Below, in pieces: positions 57,455 to 64,000 of a stretch of 64,000 nt of DNA (position 1 is the stretch's first letter; every line of letters starts with the position of its first letter). The notes beneath the pieces are model-generated. The model was not told where the DNA came from, did not search any database, and saw only the letters and a list, made by a program, of their open reading frames with translations. Source of the DNA: Sphingomonas sabuli. GTDB taxonomy: Bacteria; Pseudomonadota; Alphaproteobacteria; Sphingomonadales; Sphingomonadaceae. The DNA is taken from the NCBI RefSeq assembly GCF_014352855.1, contig NZ_CP060697.1, forward strand, positions 1,178,001 through 1,242,000. Reading direction: 5' to 3'. A program made the translations under genes and the position numbers.

Positions 57455-59187
57455 CGGCGCTGGGCGGCACTTTCCTCGCGCACCTTGCGGAATTCGGACG
57501 ACGGCAGCCATTGCGGCCATGCCCGGCCGTTCGCCAGCCGCGCGCCGATGGCGTAGAACAGGTCCGCTTCCTGCTTGGCGCCGCGCAGGTCCCAATTCGC
57601 CGACCACGCGTCGCAGGTCTGGTGGTAACAGGTGCCGGTAAAGTCGCTCAGCCACTTCTCGCCCGCTTCCCGGCCGCCCGTTTCCAGGTCGTAGGCGCCG
57701 GCCAGCGCCATATCGAGCAGCACCGGGACGCCGCGCTTGGCGAAGGAGAAATGGTCGGCGCGATAGAATAAGCCGCGCTCGGGATGGCCTTCCACGGTGA
57801 CGTAGCGTCCCTGCTTGGCCGCTTCCTCGGCCAGGATCGTCTCCATCTCGCTCTGGCCCTTGCCGATCAGCAGCGCGTCCTTGACCGGCCCGGCCCATTG
57901 CAACGTGTCGAGCGTCAGGTTGGCGACCATCTTTTCCGCCGGATAAAGCGGCCGCTGCGCATAATATTCGCTGCCCAGCAGGCCGCTTTCCTCGCCGGTC
58001 CAGGCGGCGAACAGCAACGTCCGCTCGGTCCTTGGCCGCGACGCGAACTTGCGCGCGATCTCGATCATCGCGGCAAGGCCCAGCGCATCGTCGGCGGCGC
58101 CCGGGCGCACGGTCCGGCCCTGCGCGTCGGGCTCGCCCTGTCCATAGGCATCCCAGTGGCCGCCATAGCTGACGACCTCGTCCGGGCGGCTGGCGCCGGT
58201 CAGCTTGCCAAGCACGTTCTGGCTGACGATCTGTTCGACCGTGACCGCGGTCGATGCCGAATAGGTCGACTTCATATCGACGGGCTGGAATGCCCGGCTG
58301 CGCGCCTGCCGCTTGAGCGTCGCATAATCCAGGCCGGCGCGCTTCAGCAGCCGTTCGGCGGCGGGCCGCTGGATCCACCCCTGCAGCATTGGCGGGCGCG
58401 GTGCGCCGGCCGGCAACTCGATCGCGTAATTCTCGCCCGCGCTGCTGCCGGCGACGTTCCAGCCATAACCCGCGCCGTCGGTTTCGTGGACTACCATCGC
58501 GGCGATCGCGCCGCGCCGGGCGGCCTCTTCATATTTATAGGTCCAGCGACCGTAATAGGTCATCGTCTTGTCGCCGAACTTGCCAGCGCTGTCGTCGCCC
58601 GCGGCGGCTTGGAAATCGGGGTCGTTGACCAGGAACAGCGCGACCTTGCCCTTCAGGTCGACGTCCTTGAAATCGTCCCAGCCGCGTTCGGGCGCGGTCA
58701 CGCCGTAACCGACGAAGACCATCGGCGCGTCGACGATCTTCACCTCGCTGACCGGCAGCACGGTGGTCATCGACACGTCGTCGGTCGGCGACAGGCTGTC
58801 CGTCGTCCCGCCGTGGCGGACATCGATCTTCAACGGGCCCGTCAATTGCGTGTGGATCATCGGCACGCGCTGCGTCCAGCCGCCGTTCTCGCCCGCCGGT
58901 TCCAGCCCCGCGCCCTGGAATTGCGCGATCAGGTAATCGACGGTCTTCTGTTCGGCCGGTCCGCCCGGCGCCCGGCCCAGCATCTCGTCGGACGCCAGCA
59001 CGCGCGTGATCTCGCTCATGCGCTCGGTGGTGATCTCGGCGGCGGGCACCGGCGGCGGGGGCGCCTTCGGGGCATAAGGATCGCCGGCGGGATAAACGTC
59101 GGCGGGCGGCGCGGACGGGACCGGCGCGGTGGCGCAGCCGGCAACGGCGATGATCGGAATCAGGACGGACAGGCGCCGCATGGTCAT
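57451..59187 (-). CDS. Secreted M28 family zinc aminopeptidase (lipoprotein)
   Basis: A 578-residue protein with lipobox IAVAGC. A PA domain insert lies at about 150-300. Zinc-site motifs are YGGHWDAYG, GAADDALG and WTGEESGLLGS, with a late histidine in YRADHFSFA. It releases N-terminal amino acids from peptides. The ATG at 59187 is preferred because GAGGGG lies nine bases upstream. Confidence 0.9.
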   Translation of the reverse strand: MTMRRLSVLIPIIAVAGCATAPVPSAPPADVYPAGDPYAPKAPPPPVPAAEITTERMSEITRVLASDEMLGRAPGGPAEQKTVDYLIAQFQGAGLEPAGENGGWTQRVPMIHTQLTGPLKIDVRHGGTTDSLSPTDDVSMTTVLPVSEVKIVDAPMVFVGYGVTAPERGWDDFKDVDLKGKVALFLVNDPDFQAAAGDDSAGKFGDKTMTYYGRWTYKYEEAARRGAIAAMVVHETDGAGYGWNVAGSSAGENYAIELPAGAPRPPMLQGWIQRPAAERLLKRAGLDYATLKRQARSRAFQPVDMKSTYSASTAVTVEQIVSQNVLGKLTGASRPDEVVSYGGHWDAYGQGEPDAQGRTVRPGAADDALGLAAMIEIARKFASRPRTERTLLFAAWTGEESGLLGSEYYAQRPLYPAEKMVANLTLDTLQWAGPVKDALLIGKGQSEMETILAEEAAKQGRYVTVEGHPERGLFYRADHFSFAKRGVPVLLDMALAGAYDLETGGREAGEKWLSDFTGTCYHQTCDAWSANWDLRGAKQEADLFYAIGARLANGRAWPQWLPSSEFRKVREESAAQRR

Positions 59188-59504
59188 GATGCTTTTCCCC
59201 TCTTGGCTCTAGCTAGCCCAACGGCCCGCGGCCCATTTGGTTCTCGCGCCCCGCGCAGCCCGAGAATCAGTGAGCGGCAACAACAGCGCCTGACAAACCT
59301 GATGGAAAACACGGCGTTTATGTAATCCAGCTTACATTGGGAACGCGCCAAACCAACTTTCTCGGTCTGCCCGATTACACAAGTCAAAATTACTGTTTCT
59401 TTTCTCGAAGTTCGAAGGTTCATTAACTTTCGGTATAACCACCTATTGGGTGGCTGCACTGAATGCGCTCGGCTGACGACTTGAAAGAGAAAGGAGATAT
59501 GCAG
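59188..59504. promoter_or_regulatory. Intergenic region between M28 and RTX genes
   Basis: 317 bases without a gene, visibly richer in A and T than the coding DNA around it, serving divergent genes. It contains a symmetric sequence at 59320-59337 (listed separately) and a small hairpin CCACC-TATTG-GGTGG at 59439-59453. No sigma-factor site is confidently recognised. Confidence 0.6.
59320..59337. promoter_or_regulatory. Symmetric operator-like site
   Basis: ATGTAA and TTACAT, exact inverted repeats six bases apart, sit 168 bases before the RTX start and 133 bases before the M28 start. The form suits a dimeric transcription factor; which one is unknown. Confidence 0.4.
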
Positions 59505-60851
59505 ATGCCCAATTGGGATGGATCGGACCAGAACGATCGGATGCACGGCACGTCGGATGCGGACGTGATGAAGGGCTTTGGCGGAGACGATCTGATCTTC
59601 AGCCACGATGGCGACGACGCGCTGTACGGATACGACGGTCTCGACGTGCTCAACGCCGGCGGCGGTCACGACACGCTGGTCGGCGGCACCGGCGCCGACG
59701 TGATGCGCGGCGGGCTTGGGGACGACGTCTATTACGTCGACGATGCCCGCGACCTCGCGGTCGAATTCGACGATCAGGGAGAAGACCGGGTGTACAGCTC
59801 GATCAGCTATCGCGTGCGCGACCATGTGGAAGACCTGTTCCTCACAGGAACGGCGGTCCGCGGCGCCGGCAACAACGCCGCCAACCGCATCATCGGCAAC
59901 AGCGCGGACAACGTGCTCGACGGGCTGGGCGGCGCGGACATCATGCGCGGCGAACTCGGCGACGATGTCTATTACGTCGACGATGCCGGCGACCAGACGA
60001 TCGAAGCCGACGGCGAGGGCCGCGACCGCGTCTACAGCTCGGTCAGCTTCGACCTGGCCGCTAATGTCGAAGACCTGTTCCTGACCGGTTCGGCCCATGC
60101 CAACGGCACCGGCAACGCGCAGGACAATGTCGTGTCCGGAAACAACGGCGACAACATTCTTTCCGGCCATGGCGGTAACGACAACCTGCTCGGCCGCGTC
60201 GGCAGCGACATGCTGGTCGGCGGCGACGGCGACGATCGCCTCGACGGCGGCGTCGGCGACGACACGATGGTCGGCGGCGCGGGCAACGACACCTACCAGG
60301 TCGACAGCGCCGGTGACATCGTGACCGAGTTGAGCGGCGAAGGCACCGACCGCGTCGACACCACCGCCGACCACACGCTCGGCGACAATATCGAAGTCGG
60401 CCGGATCGTATCGAATACGGGCGCGGCGCTGACCGGCAACGGGCTGGACAACCGGCTCATCGGCGGCGACGGCAACGACACGCTTGCCGGCGGGGATGGC
60501 GACGACGTCCTCATCGGCGGCCGCGGCGCCGATGAACTGTTCGGCGGCGGCGGCGCGGACACCTTCGTCTTCACGTCGGTCCTGGACTCCGAACCGGACC
60601 ATCGCGACGTCATCCACAACGGCTTCGGCGACGTCCTTGACCTGTCGGGGATCGATGCCGACACCACCACGGCGGGCGACCAGGCGTTCGACTACGTCCT
60701 CCTGCCCACCGGGCACGCCGGCCAATTGTGGCAGACCATCGACCTGGTCCTCGGCGGCGTCTTCTATTTCGCCGACGTCGACGGCGACGGGCATGCGGAT
60801 CTCAAATTCTTCGCCAGCCAGTCGTTCGATCCCGACAATCTGATCCTTTAA
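59505..60851 (+). CDS. RTX calcium-binding protein (second cluster)
   Basis: A 448-residue protein made almost entirely of RTX repeats: nonapeptides at the start (GFGGDDLIFSHDGDDALYG), three 80-residue units like those of the first cluster, then a denser RTX block (IGGDGNDTLAGGDGDDVLIGG). The tail (DVIHNGFGDVLDLSGIDADTTTAGDQAF) ends in DPDNLIL, unlike the DFIL tails of the first cluster. The ATG at 59505 follows AGGAG by eight bases; the one at 59499 is too close. No catalytic domain. Confidence 0.85.
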   Translation: MPNWDGSDQNDRMHGTSDADVMKGFGGDDLIFSHDGDDALYGYDGLDVLNAGGGHDTLVGGTGADVMRGGLGDDVYYVDDARDLAVEFDDQGEDRVYSSISYRVRDHVEDLFLTGTAVRGAGNNAANRIIGNSADNVLDGLGGADIMRGELGDDVYYVDDAGDQTIEADGEGRDRVYSSVSFDLAANVEDLFLTGSAHANGTGNAQDNVVSGNNGDNILSGHGGNDNLLGRVGSDMLVGGDGDDRLDGGVGDDTMVGGAGNDTYQVDSAGDIVTELSGEGTDRVDTTADHTLGDNIEVGRIVSNTGAALTGNGLDNRLIGGDGNDTLAGGDGDDVLIGGRGADELFGGGGADTFVFTSVLDSEPDHRDVIHNGFGDVLDLSGIDADTTTAGDQAFDYVLLPTGHAGQLWQTIDLVLGGVFYFADVDGDGHADLKFFASQSFDPDNLIL

Positions 60852-60857
60852 CCCTGT

Positions 60858-60894
60858 ACGACCGCGGCCGGATGCGCCCCCCGGCCGCGGTCGT
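60858..60894 (+). terminator. Strong hairpin, probable terminator of the 59505-60851 gene
   Basis: A perfect 14-base stem (60858-60871 with 60881-60894) and nine-base loop lie seven bases after the stop. A GATTTT appears some 16 bases later, not immediately. Confidence 0.6.
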
Positions 60895-60984
60895 CGCCTG
60901 GCGCTCGCTTGATTTTCCGTTCGATGTCGAGAAGCTTTCCGGCTGGGGTATCGACTCGAAGCGGGTGCAAGGGGGAGCTGGCAG

Positions 60985-63594
60985 ATGGCGACGGTCAACG
61001 GCACGAATGGCGACAACAGTCTCGAAGGCTCGCCGGGCGACGACATCATCAAGGGTTTCGACGGCGACGACATCATCTTCGGCCTGGCCGGCAACGACCG
61101 GCTGTTCGGCGGTGGCGGCAACGATTCGATCATCGCCGGCGCCGGCAACGACCTGCTCAACGGCGGTGACGATGCCGACGTCATGCGCGGCGGGACCGGC
61201 AACGACACCTATTACGTCGACGACACCGATGACGTGACCATCGAAAACGCCGGCGAGGGCGCCGACATCGTCATCAGCTCGGTCAGCTATCGCCTGCGCA
61301 CCAACGTCGAGGACCTGACCCTGACCGGCTCGGCCGTGCGCGCCTACGGCAACGCTGCCACCAACCGGCTCACCGGCACCGACGGCGCCAATATTCTCGA
61401 CGGGCTGGGCGGCGCCGACATTATGCGCGGCGGGCTCGGCAACGACACTTACTACGTCGATGATGCCCGGGATCTGACCGTCGAATTTTCGGGCCAGGGG
61501 ACGGACACTGTCTACAGTTCGGTCAGCCTTCGCATCCGTGACAATATCGAGGATTTGTACCTCACCGGCACCGCCGTCCGCGGCGTCGGCAATGCGCTCG
61601 ACAACCGCATCATCGGCACGGCCACGGCCAACATCCTCGACGGCCAGGGCGGGGCCGACACCATGCGCGGCGGCGGCGGCAACGATAGCTATTACGTCGA
61701 CAGCAGCAGCGACCACGCGATCGAGAATGCCGCAGAAGGCCGCGACCGCGTTTATGCAGCGGTCAGCTTCGGGCTCGGCGCGAACGTCGAAGACCTGTTC
61801 CTGACCGGTTCGTCCAACCTCAACGGGGCGGGCAACGCGCTTGGCAACCTGATCAGCGGCAATGGCGGCAACAACGTCCTTGCCGGCAATGGCGGCAGCG
61901 ACCAGCTGGTCGGCAACGCCGGCAACGATACGCTGAACGGCGGCGACGGCGACGACTCGCTCAAGGCTGGTGACGGCGACGATGTCCTTGACGGCGGCGC
62001 CGGTGACGACAGCATGACGGGCGGTCTCGGGAACGACACCTACGACGTGGATACCCTGACTGACCTGGTCGTCGAGGCCGAAGCGGACGGCACCGACACC
62101 GTCCGCGTCAGCATAAGCGGATATACGCTGGGGGCGAACGTTGAAAACGGGCTGGTCGACAGTTCTGCCGGCCTCGCCCTGGCCGGCAACGCGCTCGACA
62201 ATCACCTCACCGGCGGCAGCGGGACCGACAGCCTGTCCGGCGGCGATGGCGCCGATACGATCGACGGCGGCCTGGACGGCGACACCATGACCGGCGGAAC
62301 TGGCCATGACACCTACTATGTTGACGATTTCGGCGATGTGGTCGTCGAAACCACCGGCGAAGGCACCGACCAAGTCCTTTCGTGGCTTTCGAGTTACACG
62401 CTCGCGGATTTCGTTGAGAACGCCGAGATGGCGGTTGCGGGCAGCCTTTACGGCAATGGTCTGTCCAACCAGCTGACCGGCAGCGATGGCTATAATTATC
62501 TTTATGGCTCTGCCGGCAACGACATCCTGGACGGTGGCGCCGGTGACGATACCATGCGTGGCGGCGCGGGTGACGACACCTATTATGTCGACGTCCTGCT
62601 CGACACCGTCGACGAAATCGACTTCGGCTCGAATGGCACGGATACGGTGTTCGTGGGCGTGTCCGGCTACACCCTGACGACCGATGTCGAAAACGGCACG
62701 CTGCAAGTCACTGGAACGCTGACCGGTAACGCGTCGGGCAACACGCTCACCGGCACCGCGGGCGGCGACACGCTCTACGGCGCGGGCGGCGCCGACACGC
62801 TGATCGGCGGCGAAGGCGCCGACTCGATGGACGGCGGCGCAGGGGCCGACGCTTATTATGTCGACAACGTCGGGGACGTCATCGCCGACGCCGACAGCGA
62901 CAGCACCGTCTACATTGCGCTTTCTGCTTACACGTTACCGGACACCGTCCTGTTCGCGAACCTGTTGGTGACCACCGGCGCGACGGTCACTGGCAACGGC
63001 AACGTCAACTGGATTACCGGCAACATCGGCAACGACACGCTCTACGGACTTGGCGGCGACGATACGCTCGAAGGCGGCAACGGTGACGACACGCTCGACG
63101 GCGGGATCGGCACCGATTCGCTGAGGGGCGGGGAAGGCGACGATTACCTGACCGGCGGCGCCGGAGACGACAATCTGACGGGCGGCGCCGGGAACGACAC
63201 CTATTACGGCGGCAACGGGCGGGAGCAGATCAGCGACACCCAGGGGACTGATACCTATATTTTCACCGACATCGCCGACTCCGTGTTCGGCAACCCGGAC
63301 GACATCCGCCACACCACCAGCGCCGACGTGTTCGACTTTACCTTGATCGACGCCGATACGACGGTCGCGGGCAACCAGGATTTCACCTTCTTTGGAATCG
63401 AATACGCGCCTGTTTCGAGTGAGACATACGGAGATTCCCTGTACGCGGGCGCAGGGAATATGTGGGCGACGCAGTTCGACGGAGCATCAAGCTCAACCAT
63501 CTATCTCTATGGTGATGTCGACGGCGGCGGCGCGGATTTCGTCATCAAGATCGTGCTGTCCGCTGGCGAAAGCATGCCGACGCTGATCGGCTGA
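60985..63594 (+). CDS. RTX calcium-binding protein with seven 80-residue units
   Basis: An 869-residue protein starting MATVNGTNGDNSLEGSPGDDIIKG with nonapeptide RTX repeats, then seven units on the pattern ADxMRGGxGNDTYYVD...NVEDLxLTG, another dense RTX block and a C-terminal region (DVFDFTLIDADTTVAGNQDFTFF) ending MPTLIG. No enzymatic motif. GGGGGAG precedes the ATG. The end differs from both the DFIL and DNLIL types. Presumed to be exported by type I secretion. Confidence 0.87.
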   Translation: MATVNGTNGDNSLEGSPGDDIIKGFDGDDIIFGLAGNDRLFGGGGNDSIIAGAGNDLLNGGDDADVMRGGTGNDTYYVDDTDDVTIENAGEGADIVISSVSYRLRTNVEDLTLTGSAVRAYGNAATNRLTGTDGANILDGLGGADIMRGGLGNDTYYVDDARDLTVEFSGQGTDTVYSSVSLRIRDNIEDLYLTGTAVRGVGNALDNRIIGTATANILDGQGGADTMRGGGGNDSYYVDSSSDHAIENAAEGRDRVYAAVSFGLGANVEDLFLTGSSNLNGAGNALGNLISGNGGNNVLAGNGGSDQLVGNAGNDTLNGGDGDDSLKAGDGDDVLDGGAGDDSMTGGLGNDTYDVDTLTDLVVEAEADGTDTVRVSISGYTLGANVENGLVDSSAGLALAGNALDNHLTGGSGTDSLSGGDGADTIDGGLDGDTMTGGTGHDTYYVDDFGDVVVETTGEGTDQVLSWLSSYTLADFVENAEMAVAGSLYGNGLSNQLTGSDGYNYLYGSAGNDILDGGAGDDTMRGGAGDDTYYVDVLLDTVDEIDFGSNGTDTVFVGVSGYTLTTDVENGTLQVTGTLTGNASGNTLTGTAGGDTLYGAGGADTLIGGEGADSMDGGAGADAYYVDNVGDVIADADSDSTVYIALSAYTLPDTVLFANLLVTTGATVTGNGNVNWITGNIGNDTLYGLGGDDTLEGGNGDDTLDGGIGTDSLRGGEGDDYLTGGAGDDNLTGGAGNDTYYGGNGREQISDTQGTDTYIFTDIADSVFGNPDDIRHTTSADVFDFTLIDADTTVAGNQDFTFFGIEYAPVSSETYGDSLYAGAGNMWATQFDGASSSTIYLYGDVDGGGADFVIKIVLSAGESMPTLIG

Positions 63595-63605
63595 TCGCCG
63601 CATAA

Positions 63606-64000
63606 CGGCGGCGGGACGACACGCTTTCCGGCGGCACCGGCAACGATACGCTGACCGGCGGCGACGGGGGCGACACCCTCTCGGGCGGCGCCGGCAACGA
63701 CACGATGACCGGCGGGGACGGTTACGACACCTTCGTGTTTACCGACGCGGACATCGCCGGCGGCGTTTACTCCGACGTCATCACCGACGCCTACGTAACG
63801 CGCGATACAATGGACCTTTCCGGCATCGACGCGGACGTCAACACCAACGGCGACCAAGCCTTCCATATCCCCCTCGACCTGTCGAGCCCGTTGCTCGTTG
63901 CGGATCACTTCTCCGGTGCGGCCGGCGAATTGATCCTGATCGTCAACGACGACGGCACCTGGACGTTGATGGGCGACGTCAACGGCGACGCGGCGGCCGA
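63606..64000 (+). pseudogene. Headless RTX fragment, runs off the window
   Basis: From 63615 the frame reads DDTLSGGTGNDTLTGGDGGDTLSGGAGNDTMTGGDGYDTFVF and then a C-terminal module (DTMDLSGIDADVNTNGDQAF...MGDVNGDAAA). A stop at 63603-63605 and no start before ATG at 63705, which lies inside the repeats without a ribosome binding site, suggest the 5' end is lost. One extra G at 63613-63615 would join it to the frame of the preceding gene past its stop. It may be a decayed gene or a sequencing error. Confidence 0.6.

Noticed and set aside
59418..59440. CtrA-like site TTAA-N7-TATA
   Set aside because: The second half is TATA, not TTAA, so the match is incomplete and could arise by chance in AT-rich DNA.

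Overview
This 64 kb window is high-GC chromosomal DNA, very probably from a sphingomonad (Alphaproteobacteria, Sphingomonadaceae or close). The inference rests on gene content and order: yajC-secD-secF-bamD-recN-ligA on one strand, hslV and hslU, short DUF2459 and DUF3617 proteins, many secreted S9/S10 peptidases, and the protein sequences themselves. No rRNA, CRISPR array, integrase or transposase was found. There is one tRNA (Pro, anticodon GGG).

Layout. 1-6.6 kb: the 3' part of a subclass B3 metallo-beta-lactamase, prmA (apparently with an AUA start), a serine hydrolase, an S9 prolyl-oligopeptidase-type enzyme and an S10 carboxypeptidase. 6.6-8.7 kb: an accessory patch with a cupin, a small secreted protein and a membrane-anchored LytTR regulator, flanked by a duplicated scrap of the ligA 3' end. 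8.7-17.1 kb: a minus-strand housekeeping run for DNA repair, outer-membrane assembly and Sec translocation. 17.2-24.1 kb: DUF2459, then hslU and hslV separated by an esterase and a D-amino-acid-oxidase-like flavoprotein whose domain order looks circularly permuted, then a hydrolase and a phospholipase D protein. 24.1-30.1 kb: a holin/GH108 endolysin pair, an L,D-transpeptidase, a GDSL-esterase autotransporter and a second S10 peptidase.

30.2-49.9 kb is the striking part: six consecutive minus-strand genes for very large repeat-rich RTX proteins. Three are M10 (serralysin-type) zinc metallopeptidases, two are RTX proteins sharing a novel-looking N-terminal domain, and one has kept the M10 C-terminal region but carries six tandem PPC domains where a protease domain would be. 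All six end in nearly the same module of about 110 residues finishing in DFIL or DFML, as expected for type I secretion, but no type I exporter or protease inhibitor is in the window. A second RTX group, on the plus strand at 59.5-64 kb, uses the same 80-residue repeat but different C-terminal tails, and ends in a headless RTX fragment that runs off the window.

50-59.2 kb between the RTX groups is ordinary: uvrB, two small lipoproteins, an Asp/Glu racemase-like protein, a lipid kinase, a serine hydrolase, an AlaC-type aminotransferase and a secreted M28 peptidase. Overall the window pairs core genome maintenance and protein export with an unusually rich set of exported hydrolases, consistent with a bacterium that feeds on or remodels extracellular protein. 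Family assignments are from reading sequence and motifs only; no database search was run.
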